Assembly (NCBI RefSeq): GCF_001238275.1
Contig: NZ_LGTB01000014.1
Location: 62,001-126,000, forward strand
Direction of reading: 5' to 3'
DNA from: Bradyrhizobium viridifuturi
GTDB taxonomy: Bacteria; Pseudomonadota; Alphaproteobacteria; Rhizobiales; Xanthobacteraceae
Length of the DNA: 64,000 bases
This document shows, piece by piece, positions 34,980-44,351 of this stretch; the stretch's first letter is position 1, and the number at the start of each line of letters is the position of its first letter. Below the pieces are notes generated by a model. It ran no database searches and was not told the origin of the DNA. It saw only the letters and a program-made list of their open reading frames with translations. The position numbers and the translations under genes are program-made.

Positions 34980-36209
34980 ATGCCAGATACACTGATCAAG
35001 GTCGATCTCAGCAAGTCGGCCTATGAGAACGACAAGATTCACAACCGCTGGCATCCCGAGGTTCCGATCGTCGAGTGGGTCAGCCCCGGCGACGACTTCA
35101 TCATCGAGACCGTCGACTGGACCGGCGGCTTCATCAAGAACAACGACTCCGCCGATGACGTGCGCGATATCGATCTGTCGATCGTGCACTTCCTGTCCGG
35201 CCCGATCGGGGTCAAGGGCGCCGAGCCCGGCGATCTCCTGGTCGTCGACTTGCTCGATGTCGGTCCGTTGAAGGAGAGCCTGTGGGGCTTCAACGGCTTC
35301 TTCTCCAAGCAGAATGGCGGCGGCTTCCTCACCGACCATTTCCCGCTGGCGCAGAAGTCGATCTGGGACATCAAGGGCCTCTACACCTCGTCGCGTCACG
35401 TCCCCGGCGTCAACTTCGCCGGCCTGATCCACCCCGGCCTGATCGGCTGTCTGCCCGATGCCAAGATGCTGGCGGCGTGGAATGCGCGCGAAGCCGAGCT
35501 GATCGCGACCAATCCGACCCGGGTGCCGGGCCTCGCCAATCCGCCGTTCGCGCCGACCGCGCATGCCGGACAGGCCAAGGGCGACGTCAAGGCCAAGATC
35601 GGGCTGGAGGGCGCACGCACCGTGCCGCCGCGCGAGCATGGCGGCAATTGCGACATCAAGGACCTGTCGCGCGGCTCGAAGATCTATTTCCCGGTCTATG
35701 TGCCCGGCGGCGGCCTCTCGATGGGCGACCTGCATTTCAGCCAGGGCGACGGCGAGATCACCTTCTGCGGCGCCATCGAAATGGCCGGCTGGCTGCACAT
35801 CAAGGTCGATCTGATCAAGGATGGCGTCTCGAAATACGGCATCAAGAACCCGGTGTTCAAGCCGTCGCCGATCACGCCGAACTACAAGGACTATCTGATC
35901 TTCGAAGGCATCTCGGTCGACGAGGCGGGCAAGCAACACTATCTCGACGTTCACATCGCCTATCGCCAGGCCTGCCTGAACGCGATCGAATATCTGAAGA
36001 AGTTCGGCTACTCCGGCGCCCAGGCCTACTCGATCCTCGGTACCGCGCCGTGCCAGGGCCACATCTCCGGCGTGGTCGACGTGCCCAACGCCTGCGCAAC
36101 GCTATGGCTACCGACGGAGATCTTCGATTTCGACATCATGCCGTCGTCGGCAGGACCGATCAAGCACATCAAGGGCGACGTGCAGATGCCGATCTCACCC
36201 GACAAGTGA
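34980..36209 (+). CDS. fmdA: formamidase FmdA
   Basis: Hydrolyses formamide, and to a lesser extent other short amides, to the acid and ammonia. The 409-residue protein belongs to the FmdA/AmdA acetamidase-formamidase family: VSPGDDFIIETVDWTGG, HVPGVNFAGLIHPGLIGCLP, REHGGNCDIKDLSRGSKIYF and GDGEITFCGAIEMAG. AAGGGGAGCA lies before the ATG. The preceding transporter probably imports its substrate; ammonia is then used as nitrogen. Confidence 0.94.
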   Translation: MPDTLIKVDLSKSAYENDKIHNRWHPEVPIVEWVSPGDDFIIETVDWTGGFIKNNDSADDVRDIDLSIVHFLSGPIGVKGAEPGDLLVVDLLDVGPLKESLWGFNGFFSKQNGGGFLTDHFPLAQKSIWDIKGLYTSSRHVPGVNFAGLIHPGLIGCLPDAKMLAAWNAREAELIATNPTRVPGLANPPFAPTAHAGQAKGDVKAKIGLEGARTVPPREHGGNCDIKDLSRGSKIYFPVYVPGGGLSMGDLHFSQGDGEITFCGAIEMAGWLHIKVDLIKDGVSKYGIKNPVFKPSPITPNYKDYLIFEGISVDEAGKQHYLDVHIAYRQACLNAIEYLKKFGYSGAQAYSILGTAPCQGHISGVVDVPNACATLWLPTEIFDFDIMPSSAGPIKHIKGDVQMPISPDK

Positions 36210-36296
36210 ATCCCTGCGCGAAGGGTGCGGGACGGCTACGTATTGGCCGCCCCGCATCCATCGCCGGATGTCACACGACTGCGCAAGGATATGACG

Positions 36297-36647
36297 ATGC
36301 CGATCTACGAATATCTCTGCAACGACTGCGGGCCGTTCACCGATATGCGGCCGATGGCGGAATGCGACCTGCCGCAGGATTGCCCGCAATGCGAGACGAC
36401 CTCACCGCGGGTGATCCTGACCGCACCGGCGTTCTTCTGCATGCCGTCGGACAAGCGCAAGGCGCACGCGACCAACGAGCAGAGCCGGCACGCGCCGAAG
36501 ACGCTCGACCAGTACAAAGCGGCGCATGGCCCGGGCTGCGGTTGCTGCTCGTCGTCGGGAAAGAAGAAGCCGGCGCGGCTGATGACCAAGACCAAGAGCG
36601 GCGCCAAGGGCTTTCCGACCGCGCGTCCCTGGATGATCAGCCACTAG
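36297..36647 (+). CDS. fmdB: FmdB-family zinc-ribbon protein
   Basis: Small protein (116 residues) with the FmdB zinc ribbon MPIYEYLCNDCGPFTDMRPM and the second cysteine pair in DCPQCE. The C-terminal tail is unusually Cys/Lys-rich (GCGCCSSSGKKK). FmdB was named as a putative regulator of formamidase in Methylophilus; its mode of action is not established. I chose the ATG at 36297 (AAGGAT eight bases upstream); an ATG at 36291 is in frame but too close to that ribosome site. Confidence 0.85.
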   Translation: MPIYEYLCNDCGPFTDMRPMAECDLPQDCPQCETTSPRVILTAPAFFCMPSDKRKAHATNEQSRHAPKTLDQYKAAHGPGCGCCSSSGKKKPARLMTKTKSGAKGFPTARPWMISH

Positions 36648-36699
36648 AGCGTTTTCGAGCGAAGTGGATACCGGTTCGCGTCAGGCAAACGCGTCGAAA
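36645..36699 (+). repeat. intergenic repeat, family A (copy 3)
   Basis: TAGAGCGTTTTCGAGCGAAG then TGGATACCGGTTCGCGTCAG then GCAAACGCGTCGAAA. It matches the minus-strand element at 4551-4602 over almost its whole length, about 32 kb away. The fmdB stop codon is the first three bases of the element, as the cobQ stop is in the other copy. Confidence 0.75.
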
Positions 36700-36700
36700 A

Positions 36701-36737
36701 CCAGAGCCCGTTCCGACTGAATCGGAACGGGCTCTGG
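36701..36737 (-). terminator. strong intrinsic terminator for the minus-strand ABC operon
   Basis: Perfect 16-bp stem: CCAGAGCCCGTTCCGA (36701-36716), five-base loop, TCGGAACGGGCTCTGG (36722-36737). On the minus strand it is followed by TTTT. It lies just past the end of the minus-strand ATPase gene. It also separates that operon from the plus-strand fmd genes. Confidence 0.8.
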
Positions 36738-36753
36738 AATGCGTGGCTGATCG

Positions 36754-37539
36754 TCAGGCCTGCTCGGCGACCTTCAGGGCCTCGGTGCGGATCTCCTCGA
36801 CCAGCCGCTCCTTCAGGGCGACGAATTCGGGCGTGGTCTTGATCTTGTAGGAGCGGGGATGCGGCAGGTCGACCGCAATCTCGGCCTTGATGCGTCCGGG
36901 ACGTGCGCTCATCACGATCACGCGGCTGCCGAGGAAGATCGCTTCCTCGATGTCGTGGGTGACGAACAGCACCGTCTTCTGGTCGCGCTCCCAGATCCCG
37001 AGCAGCATTTCCTGCATCAACGCGCGGGTCTGATTGTCGAGCGCGCCGAACGGTTCGTCGAGCAGCAGGATTTTTGGATCGTTGGCGAGCGCGCGGGCGA
37101 TCGCGGTGCGTTGCTGCATGCCTCCCGACAATTGCTTCGGCCAATGATTTTCGAAGCCCGACAGCCCGACCCGGCGGATGAAGGCATCGGCGATCTCATG
37201 GCGTTCGGCTTGCGTGGCGCCGCGCTCGCGCAGCCCGAACGCGATGTTCTCCCGCACGGTCAGCCAGGGAAACAGCGTGTAGGACTGGAACACCATGCCA
37301 CGATCGGCGCCTGGGCCGGTGACCTCGCGCCCGTCGAGGGTGACGCGGCCGCTGGTCGGCCGGTCGAGGCCGGCAATGATCCGGAGCAGTGTGGACTTGC
37401 CGCAGCCGGACGGGCCGAGGATGGTAACGAAGTCGTTGTCGCCGACGTCGAGCGTGGTCGGCTCCAGCGCCCGGGTCGGCGCGTTGCCGGCGCGGGCGGG
37501 GAAGGTGCGCGAGACCTGATCGATCCGAAGCAGGGTCAT
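36754..37539 (-). CDS. ABC transporter ATPase (SsuB/TauB type)
   Basis: Cytoplasmic ATPase of 261 residues: Walker A LGPSGCGKSTLLRIIAGLD, Q-loop VFQSYTLFPWLTV, signature KQLSGGMQQRTAIARA, Walker B ILLLDEPFGALD, switch VTHDIEEAIFLG. The type serves nitrate, taurine, sulfonate and related uptake systems. The start at 37539 overlaps the permease stop (ATGA). Last gene of the binding protein-permease-ATPase unit. Confidence 0.9.
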   Translation of the reverse strand: MTLLRIDQVSRTFPARAGNAPTRALEPTTLDVGDNDFVTILGPSGCGKSTLLRIIAGLDRPTSGRVTLDGREVTGPGADRGMVFQSYTLFPWLTVRENIAFGLRERGATQAERHEIADAFIRRVGLSGFENHWPKQLSGGMQQRTAIARALANDPKILLLDEPFGALDNQTRALMQEMLLGIWERDQKTVLFVTHDIEEAIFLGSRVIVMSARPGRIKAEIAVDLPHPRSYKIKTTPEFVALKERLVEEIRTEALKVAEQA

Positions 37540-38309
37540 GCGAGCTTCCACGGGAACAGCCAGGCGTTGAACGCCTTGAACAGGAAATCGGAGATCAGGC
37601 CGATCAGCCCGATGACGATGATGCCGAAGATGATCTGGCCGGTATTGAGCAGCGCCTGGCTGTCGGTGATCATGTGGCCGATGCCGGACGACGAGCCGAT
37701 CAGCTCGGCGACGATGACGTAGGTCCAGGCCCAACCCAGCACCAAGCGCAGGATTTCGGCGATCTCGGGCGCGGCGGAGGGCAACAGCACGCGGCGAATG
37801 ATGCCGCTGTCGCCCGCGCCGAGCGTGTAGGCGGCTTCGACCAGGTCGCGGCGTGTGGCGCCGACGGTGACGGCCACCATCAGGATGATCTGGAACACGG
37901 CGCCGATGAAGATCACCAGCAGCTTCTGCAACTCGCCGATGCCCGCCCACAGGATCAGCAGCGGGATGAAGGCGGAGGCGGGCAGATAGCGGGCAAAGGA
38001 CACGAAGGGTTCGAGGAAAGCCTCGACCGGCTTGTAGGCACCCATCAGCACGCCGATCGGAACCGCGATCACGGCGGCAAGCGCAAAGCCGCCGATGACG
38101 CGCCAGATCGTCATGCCGATGTCGAACAGGAAGCCCTGCCTGGCGAGCAGCTCATAGCCTTCCTGAACCATGGTCAGCGGGTTGGCGAGGAAGGTCTTCG
38201 AGACATGGCCGCCGAACGTCGCCCAGGACCACAGGGCGACGAACAGGACGAAGAACGCGAGGCCATAGGCCGCGCGCTGCCTCGATGTAGTCGGTTCGAG
38301 AGGACGCAT
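37536..38309 (-). CDS. ABC transporter permease (SsuC/TauC type)
   Basis: Inner-membrane permease of 257 residues with about six helices and the BPD-type EAA loop (ATRRDLVEAAYTLGAGDSGI). The ATG at 38309 shares a base with the stop of the binding-protein gene (TGATG), so translation is coupled; a GTG three bases earlier is less likely. Substrate not visible from sequence. Confidence 0.9.
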   Translation of the reverse strand: MRPLEPTTSRQRAAYGLAFFVLFVALWSWATFGGHVSKTFLANPLTMVQEGYELLARQGFLFDIGMTIWRVIGGFALAAVIAVPIGVLMGAYKPVEAFLEPFVSFARYLPASAFIPLLILWAGIGELQKLLVIFIGAVFQIILMVAVTVGATRRDLVEAAYTLGAGDSGIIRRVLLPSAAPEIAEILRLVLGWAWTYVIVAELIGSSSGIGHMITDSQALLNTGQIIFGIIVIGLIGLISDFLFKAFNAWLFPWKLA

Positions 38310-39253
38310 CACTTGATGAAGCTGGCGTCGTAGATGTCCTCAACCTTCGGCGCGGCCTTGATAATGCCGACCTCGAGCAGGAGCTCGGCGGCGTCCTTGT
38401 TGAAGGAGAGGAAGTCGCCGGCGAAGAATTTCTGGTTGGCGGCCTTGTCCTGCCAGCGCAGGTACTTGGCCGAGTTGCCGAACTGCTCGCCGGTCTGCTT
38501 CACGTCCGCGCCCATGATCTCATAGGCCTTGGCCTGATCCTTGGCGATCATGTCGAGTGCCTCGAAGTAGCTGTTGGCCAGCGCCTGCGCCGCCTTCGGG
38601 TTGTCGGTCAGGAATTTCGGCGTGCAGCCGAACGTGTCCATCACGATCGGGTAGTCGAGCGTAGTGGCGATGATCTTGCCTTTGTCGGGCGCGGCGCGCA
38701 CCGTCGACAGATAAGGCTCGTAGGTCATCGCGGCATCGTTCTGGCCGGAGACGAAGGCCTGCGCCGCGGCGGCCGGCTCCAAATTGACCACGGTGACGTC
38801 CTTCACCGTGAGGCCGTTCTTCTTCAGCATCCAGGCCAGCGCGAAATACGGCGAGGTGCCCGGCGCCGAGGCCGCGACGGTCTTGCCCTTGAGGTCCTTG
38901 ATCGCGGCGACGTCGTTGCGCACGGCCATCCCGTCGGCGCCATAGCTCTTGTCGAGCTGGAAGATCTGCTTGGTCGCGACGCCATTGGCATTCCAGGAGA
39001 TCCAGGTTTCGACCGTCGTCGCTGCGCACTGGATGTCGCCCGAAGCGATCGCGAGATGGCGATCCTTCTGCGGAATCTTCTTCAGCGTGACATCGAGGCC
39101 GTTCTTCTTGAAGATGCCGGCCTCCTTGGCGAGCGTCAGCGGCGCGAAGCCGGTCCATCCGGAGATGCCGACGCCGACCTTGATGTCGTCAGCGAACGCG
39201 GCGGTGGACGCCAGTAGAGCGATGATTGCTGGAAGTACTTTGACAGAACGCAT
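38309..39253 (-). CDS. ABC transporter substrate-binding protein (TauA/SsuA-like)
   Basis: Periplasmic protein of 314 residues with a Sec leader (MRSVKVLPAIIALLASTAAF ending in ADD) and the NMT1/SsuA fold: VGISGWTGFAPLTLAKEAGI, KTVAASAPGTSPYFALAWML, DAAMTYEPYLSTV. GGGGGTAATC precedes the ATG at 39253. Its location directly behind hutC suggests uptake of histidine, urocanate or another imidazole, but the family more often carries sulfonates, nitrate or pyrimidine precursors, so the substrate is open. Confidence 0.85.
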   Translation of the reverse strand: MRSVKVLPAIIALLASTAAFADDIKVGVGISGWTGFAPLTLAKEAGIFKKNGLDVTLKKIPQKDRHLAIASGDIQCAATTVETWISWNANGVATKQIFQLDKSYGADGMAVRNDVAAIKDLKGKTVAASAPGTSPYFALAWMLKKNGLTVKDVTVVNLEPAAAAQAFVSGQNDAAMTYEPYLSTVRAAPDKGKIIATTLDYPIVMDTFGCTPKFLTDNPKAAQALANSYFEALDMIAKDQAKAYEIMGADVKQTGEQFGNSAKYLRWQDKAANQKFFAGDFLSFNKDAAELLLEVGIIKAAPKVEDIYDASFIK

Positions 39254-39344
39254 GATTACCCCCTTTGCGAAATGATGGATTGAACCCTGTTGATGGTCTC
39301 TCGTCAGTCGCGGCGGATTGCCGCATGAAGCACGTTGTGGCGCA

Positions 39345-39359
39345 TCATGCATTGCATGA
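39345..39359. promoter_or_regulatory. short inverted repeat upstream of the ABC operon
   Basis: TCATGC, three bases, GCATGA, 92 bases upstream of the binding-protein ATG. It does not match the HutC palindrome at 41512. It may be an operator for this transporter unit; weak evidence. Confidence 0.25.
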
Positions 39360-39381
39360 ACTGTGCCGCAACAAAGATCCG

Positions 39382-40122
39382 TCAGCCTCCCTTGAAGCGC
39401 GCCACCAGACGGTGCGTCTCGCCTGGATAATGCAGCCGCACCGCCGTCACCGTGCGCGCGCTGCGCCAGGTGTAGCGATCGATCACGAGGCAGGGCGCGC
39501 CGACCGCGATGTCGAGAGCCTTTGCCGTGTGATCATCGGCAACGACGGCGCTGATCGTGTGTTCGGCTTCGGTCCACGGCACGTGATGCAGCAGCCATGA
39601 TCCCGGCGGTTCGCGCGCAAAATCGGCCTTCGCGGCTTCCGGAACCGTGGAGAGATCGATCAGCCTGTCCTCGACGGCGAACGGCACGTTGTCGGCGCTG
39701 TGGCGGCAGGCGATCGCGATCACCTTGCCGGCGGTGCTGACGCCGAGCCGGGCGCGATCGGCCGACGTCGCGGTGCGGCGTCGGCAATCGATCAGCTGAT
39801 AGCCGTAAGCGCGGCCGAGGGCGGTGATCTCGGCCCTGATGTCGGCGATCTTGAGCACCGCCGACATATGCTGCGGACGGCGCACGAATGAGCCGGCGCG
39901 CCGTCGCCGCTCGATCAGGTCGGCCTGCGCCAGTTCCGACAGCGCTTTGTTCACGGTCATCCGCGAGCAGCGATAGCGCGCCATCAACTGGTGTTCGAAC
40001 GGGATGCGGTGACCGGGCGGCCACTCGCCGGTCAGGATCCGTGTCTCGATGTCGAGCCGGATCCGTTTGTACAGCGTCGGCTTGGCTGCATTGGGTTTGG
40101 CTCGATCGGAGGCGAGGCTCAT
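39382..40122 (-). CDS. hutC: HutC, histidine utilisation repressor (GntR family)
   Basis: The 246 residues contain an N-terminal winged HTH (LYKRIRLDIETRILTGEWPP, FEHQLMARYRCSRMTVNKAL) and a C-terminal UTRA effector domain that in this family binds urocanate. Starts in ATGA overlap with the end of hutF. Expected to repress the hut genes until urocanate accumulates, acting at the palindrome between hutF and hutI. Confidence 0.92.
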   Translation of the reverse strand: MSLASDRAKPNAAKPTLYKRIRLDIETRILTGEWPPGHRIPFEHQLMARYRCSRMTVNKALSELAQADLIERRRRAGSFVRRPQHMSAVLKIADIRAEITALGRAYGYQLIDCRRRTATSADRARLGVSTAGKVIAIACRHSADNVPFAVEDRLIDLSTVPEAAKADFAREPPGSWLLHHVPWTEAEHTISAVVADDHTAKALDIAVGAPCLVIDRYTWRSARTVTAVRLHYPGETHRLVARFKGG

Positions 40123-41477
40123 GCGAGGAGTCTCCGGACGCTGGCGTTGAACCGCTCGCGCGCCCTGTCGCGCAGCCGGTGTCGTCCGCCGGCGACCAGC
40201 CTGTCACCGCCGGCCCAGACGCAGTCGATCGCATCGCTGCCGGCCGCAAACAGCCAGCCGTCGAGCACTGCATCGCCCGACCGTCCCGCCAGCGACGGAT
40301 GCGCGGTGTCGAGGCTGACGATGTCGGCGCGGGCGCCGGGTACAAGTCCTGACCTGGCCTGTGCCAGAGCTTGCGCACCGCCCGCGAGTGCGTGATCGAA
40401 CAGGGCACGGCCGGTGGACGCGCCGGGGCGCCCCGAGAGCACATTGCGCTCGCGGTGCTTCAGCCGCTGGCCGTATTCAAGCTGGCGCAGTTCGTCGGCG
40501 ACGCCGACCAGCACGTTGGAATCGGTTCCGATGCCGAACCGGCCGCCCGCGGCGAGGAATTCACGCGCCGAGAAGATACCGTCGCCGAGGCTTGCTTCGG
40601 TGATGGGGCAGAGGCCGGCGACAGCGCCGCTGCCGGCGAGCGCCGTGACTTCCTGCTCCGTCATGTGGGTCGCGTGAATCAGACACCAGCGCTGGTCGAC
40701 GGGCGCGTGTTCGAGCAGCCACTGCACCGGCCGCTGTCCCGACCAGGTAACGCAATCCTCCACCTCGCGCACCTGTTCGGCGGCGTGGATGTGGATCGGA
40801 TTCGCTCCGGCAAGCGGAATGATCGCCGCGAGTTCATCCGGCGCCACCGCGCGCAGGCTGTGCGGGGCGATGCCGATATTGGCGCCGGCCAGATCTCGGA
40901 TCGCATCGCGCGAGGCCGCCATCAGCGCCGCGAACTGGTCGATCGAGCAGATGAAGCGGCGCTGTCCGGCATGCGGCGCGGCGCCACCGAACGTGCTGTG
41001 AGCGTAGAAGCTCGGCAACAAAGTGAGCCCGATGCCGGAGGCTTCAGACGCATCCGCGATGCGCACGGCCATCTCGGCCGGATTGGCGTAAGGCGAGCCG
41101 TCGCGATCATGGTGGAGATAATGAAACTCGCCGACACGGGTGAAGCCGCGCTCGAGCATCTCGACATAGAGCAGGGTGGCAACGGCAGCGACGTCGTCAG
41201 GCGTCATCGTCAGCGCGAAGCGATACATGGTCTCGCGCCAGGTCCAGAACGTGTCGGTCGTATCGCCGCGCAGTTCCGCGAGGCCGGCCATGCCGCGCTG
41301 AAAGGCGTGGCTGTGCAGGCTCGCCAATCCGGGAACCGCCAATTGGTGACGTTCGTCGCCGGCGGCGGGCGCAACACCTGCCGTCACCGCGGCGATCGCG
41401 CCGCCGGTGAGCTCGACCCGCACGTCATTGGCCCAACCGGAGGGCAGCAGCGCGAATGCGAAATGCAGTCGGGTCAT
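40119..41477 (-). CDS. hutF: HutF, formimidoylglutamate deiminase
   Basis: Amidohydrolase (452 residues) that converts N-formimino-glutamate to N-formylglutamate plus ammonia. Metal ligands fit the family: LASLHSHAFQRGMAGLAELR (HxH), HIHAAEQ, IHATHMTEQE and GIGTDSNV. Its presence defines the five-step histidine route via formylglutamate; the matching HutG deformylase is not in this window. Divergent from hutI, cotranscribed with hutC. Confidence 0.93.
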   Translation of the reverse strand: MTRLHFAFALLPSGWANDVRVELTGGAIAAVTAGVAPAAGDERHQLAVPGLASLHSHAFQRGMAGLAELRGDTTDTFWTWRETMYRFALTMTPDDVAAVATLLYVEMLERGFTRVGEFHYLHHDRDGSPYANPAEMAVRIADASEASGIGLTLLPSFYAHSTFGGAAPHAGQRRFICSIDQFAALMAASRDAIRDLAGANIGIAPHSLRAVAPDELAAIIPLAGANPIHIHAAEQVREVEDCVTWSGQRPVQWLLEHAPVDQRWCLIHATHMTEQEVTALAGSGAVAGLCPITEASLGDGIFSAREFLAAGGRFGIGTDSNVLVGVADELRQLEYGQRLKHRERNVLSGRPGASTGRALFDHALAGGAQALAQARSGLVPGARADIVSLDTAHPSLAGRSGDAVLDGWLFAAGSDAIDCVWAGGDRLVAGGRHRLRDRARERFNASVRRLLA

Positions 41478-41511
41478 TTTTCCATGCCGGCTGGACAGAA
41501 CCCGGACACGA

Positions 41512-41531
41512 TTATATGTCTAGACATATAA
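41512..41531. promoter_or_regulatory. predicted HutC operator
   Basis: Perfect 20-bp palindrome TTATATGTCTAGACATATAA in the 85-base gap between divergent hutF and hutI. GntR/HutC proteins bind AT-rich palindromes of about this size, and hutC is two genes away. One site can control both hutFC and hutIHU. Confidence 0.8.
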
Positions 41532-41562
41532 GTCAAGCATCCCACCTTGAGGGGACGTCCGC

Positions 41563-42777
41563 ATGGCAGAGCGCTTCGACCGTATCTGGCACAATGCCCG
41601 GCTCGCCACGATGCGCGGCGACCGCGCCGATCTCGGCGAGATCGAGCGAGGATTGATCGCGGCGCGTGACGGCCGCATCGTCTATGCCGGCGCGCAGGCA
41701 GATTTTCCCGTGGATGCGGATGCCGTCGAACGGATCGATTGCGCCGGCCGGTGGATCACGCCCGGCTTGGTCGATTGCCATACTCATCTCGTATTTGGCG
41801 GCAATCGCGCGCATGAGTTCGAGCTTCGTCTCAAGGGCGCGAGCTATGAGGAGATCGCGCGCGCAGGCGGCGGCATCGTCTCGACAGTGGCGGCAACACG
41901 CAAGGCGACCGAAGCCGAGCTCGTTGCCGGCGCGCTGCCGCGGCTCGACGCGTTGATCGGTGAGGGCGCAACCACCGTCGAGATCAAGTCCGGTTATGGT
42001 CTCGATGCCGGGACCGAGATGCGCCAGCTGGCGGCCGCCCGCGCGCTCGGCCGGTTGCGAAAGGTTGCGATCCGCACCTCTTTCCTCGGTGCGCATGCAC
42101 TGCCGCCGGAAGCCAATGGCGACAAGGATCGCTACATCGATCTGGTTTGCAACGAGATGCTCCCGGCCGTGGCAAAGGCCGGCCTTGCCGATGCCGTCGA
42201 CGCGTTCATGGAAGGCATCGCATTTTCCGGAGAGCAGACGGCTCGCGTGTTCGCGGCGGCGTGCGCGTTGGGATTGCCGGTGAAGCTGCACGCGGACCAG
42301 CTGTCGAATCTCGGCGGTGCGGCACTCGCCGCGAAATTCTCGGCGCTGTCGGCCGATCATCTTGAGCATACCGATGAAGCCGGCGCCGCTGCGATGGCGA
42401 AGGCAGGAACAGCGGCCGTGTTGCTGCCCGGCGCGTTCTATTTCATTCGCGAGACGCAGATGCCGCCGGTCGAGCTGTTCCGCAAGCACGGCGTGCCGAT
42501 GGCGCTGGCGACCGACTGCAATCCCGGCAGCTCGCCGCTGACCTCGCTGCTGCTTGCGATGAACATGGGTGCGACACTGTTCCGGATGACGGTCGCCGAA
42601 TGTCTCGCAGGTGTGACGCGGGAAGGGGCCCGGGCGCTCGGCCTTTTCGCCGAGACCGGTACGCTCGAGGCCGGCAAATCCTGCGATCTGGCGATCTGGG
42701 ACGTCGAGCGTCCCGCCGAACTGGTCTACCGGATCGGCTTCAATCCGTTGCACCGCCGGGTGTGGAGGGGCCAATGA
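41563..42777 (+). CDS. hutI: HutI, imidazolonepropionase
   Basis: Third step of histidine breakdown: opens imidazolonepropionate to N-formiminoglutamate. The 404-residue amidohydrolase shows [20 protein letters not shown] (metal HxH), [28 protein letters not shown] and [32 protein letters not shown] precedes the ATG. The stop overlaps the hutH start (ATGA). Confidence 0.95.
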   Translation: MAERFDRIWHNARLATMRGDRADLGEIERGLIAARDGRIVYAGAQADFPVDADAVERIDCAGRWITPGLVDCHTHLVFGGNRAHEFELRLKGASYEEIARAGGGIVSTVAATRKATEAELVAGALPRLDALIGEGATTVEIKSGYGLDAGTEMRQLAAARALGRLRKVAIRTSFLGAHALPPEANGDKDRYIDLVCNEMLPAVAKAGLADAVDAFMEGIAFSGEQTARVFAAACALGLPVKLHADQLSNLGGAALAAKFSALSADHLEHTDEAGAAAMAKAGTAAVLLPGAFYFIRETQMPPVELFRKHGVPMALATDCNPGSSPLTSLLLAMNMGATLFRMTVAECLAGVTREGARALGLFAETGTLEAGKSCDLAIWDVERPAELVYRIGFNPLHRRVWRGQ

Positions 42778-44333
42778 GCGATCGGGATGCGCCCATCGTC
42801 GTGACGCCCGGGACAGTCGGCCTTGATGTGCTCGCGCGCGTGCTCGCGGGGGCGAGCGTCGAGCTCCACGCATCGTTCTGGCCGCGCGTCGACGCCGCGG
42901 CGCAGATCGTGGCGAAGGCGGCGCAGACCGACATTCCCGCCTACGGCATCAATACCGGATTCGGGAAGCTGGCATCGACGCGCATCGCGCCCGATCAGAC
43001 CGCGCTGCTTCAGCGCAACCTCATTCTGTCGCATTGCTGCGGGGTAGGTCCGGCCACGCCCGAGCCGATCGTGCGCCTGATGATGGCGTTGAAGGTGATC
43101 TCGCTCGGGCGCGGCGCGTCCGGCGTCCGGCGCGAAATCATCGAGCAGTTGCAGGGCATGCTGGCACGCGGCGTCACTCCGCTGGTGCCGCAGCAGGGTT
43201 CGGTCGGCGCCTCCGGCGATCTCGCGCCGCTCGCCCACATGACCGCAGTCATGATCGGGGAGGGGCAGGCGTTCCGCGATGGCAAGATCGTGCCGGGTCA
43301 CGAAGCGCTGGCCGCCGCCGGCCTCGCGCCATTGACGCTCGGCCCCAAGGAGGGGCTCGCGCTGATCAACGGCACGCAGTTCTCGACCGCCTATGCGATT
43401 TCGGGCCTGCTGCGCGCGCATCGGCTGGCGTGTGCCGCACTGGTGACCGGTGCGCTGTCGGTCGACGCGGCAATGGCTTCCACGGTGCCGTTTCGACCCG
43501 AGATCCAGGCCTTGCGCGGCCATGATGGGCAGATCGCGGCGGCCGCGACCTTGACTGCGCTGCTTGATGGCAGCGATATCAGACAGTCGCATCTCGAAGG
43601 CGACGAGCGCGTACAGGACCCTTACTGCCTGCGCTGCCAGCCGCAGGTCGCGGGCGCCGCGCTCGATCTGCTCGTGCAGGCTGCGCGCGGGCTGACCATT
43701 GAGGCCAATGCCGTCACCGATAATCCGCTGGTGCTGGTCGAGACCGACGAGATCGTCTCGGGCGGCAATTTCCACGCCGAGCCGGTCGCATTCGCCGCCG
43801 ACCAGATCGCGCTGGCGCTCTCGGAGATCGGCGCCACCAGCGAACGCCGGATCGCGACGCTGGTCGACCCCGCTTTGAACTTCGGCTTGCCGCCGTTCCT
43901 GACGCCCGAACCCGGCATCAATTCCGGGTTCATGATCGCCGAGGTCACGGCGGCGGCGCTCTATGCCGAGAACAAGCAGCGCGCGATGCCGTGCTCGATC
44001 GATTCGACGCCGACCAGCGCCAACCAGGAGGATCACGTCTCGATGGCCGCGCATGCTGCGCGCCGGCTGTCCGACATGGCCGACAACCTCGCGTCCATTC
44101 TCGGCATCGAGCTCTTGGTCGCGGCGCAGGGCATCACGCTGCGAGCACCGCATGCGACCAGCGCGCCGCTCAGCGCGGTGATTGCCGCCTTGCGCGCGCG
44201 TGTTCCGGCGCTCGCCGCGGACCGCTACATGGCCGACGATCTTGCGCGGGCGGCGAGGCTAATCGAAGCCGACGCGTTGCCCACGGCTGCGCTCGCGGCC
44301 CTTTCCATCGATCCGTTTCCAAAATTCGCTTAG
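42774..44333 (+). CDS. hutH: HutH, histidine ammonia-lyase
   Basis: First step: removes ammonia from histidine to give urocanate. The 519-residue protein contains the self-forming MIO electrophile at Ala-Ser-Gly in [28 protein letters not shown] near residue 55, and [10 protein letters not shown] plus [18 protein letters not shown] in the C-terminal half. The frame also stays open upstream inside hutI; the ATG at 42774 is chosen by overlap and family start. Confidence 0.95.
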   Translation: MSDRDAPIVVTPGTVGLDVLARVLAGASVELHASFWPRVDAAAQIVAKAAQTDIPAYGINTGFGKLASTRIAPDQTALLQRNLILSHCCGVGPATPEPIVRLMMALKVISLGRGASGVRREIIEQLQGMLARGVTPLVPQQGSVGASGDLAPLAHMTAVMIGEGQAFRDGKIVPGHEALAAAGLAPLTLGPKEGLALINGTQFSTAYAISGLLRAHRLACAALVTGALSVDAAMASTVPFRPEIQALRGHDGQIAAAATLTALLDGSDIRQSHLEGDERVQDPYCLRCQPQVAGAALDLLVQAARGLTIEANAVTDNPLVLVETDEIVSGGNFHAEPVAFAADQIALALSEIGATSERRIATLVDPALNFGLPPFLTPEPGINSGFMIAEVTAAALYAENKQRAMPCSIDSTPTSANQEDHVSMAAHAARRLSDMADNLASILGIELLVAAQGITLRAPHATSAPLSAVIAALRARVPALAADRYMADDLARAARLIEADALPTAALAALSIDPFPKFA

Positions 44334-44351
44334 CCGACAGGGGCACCCGCC

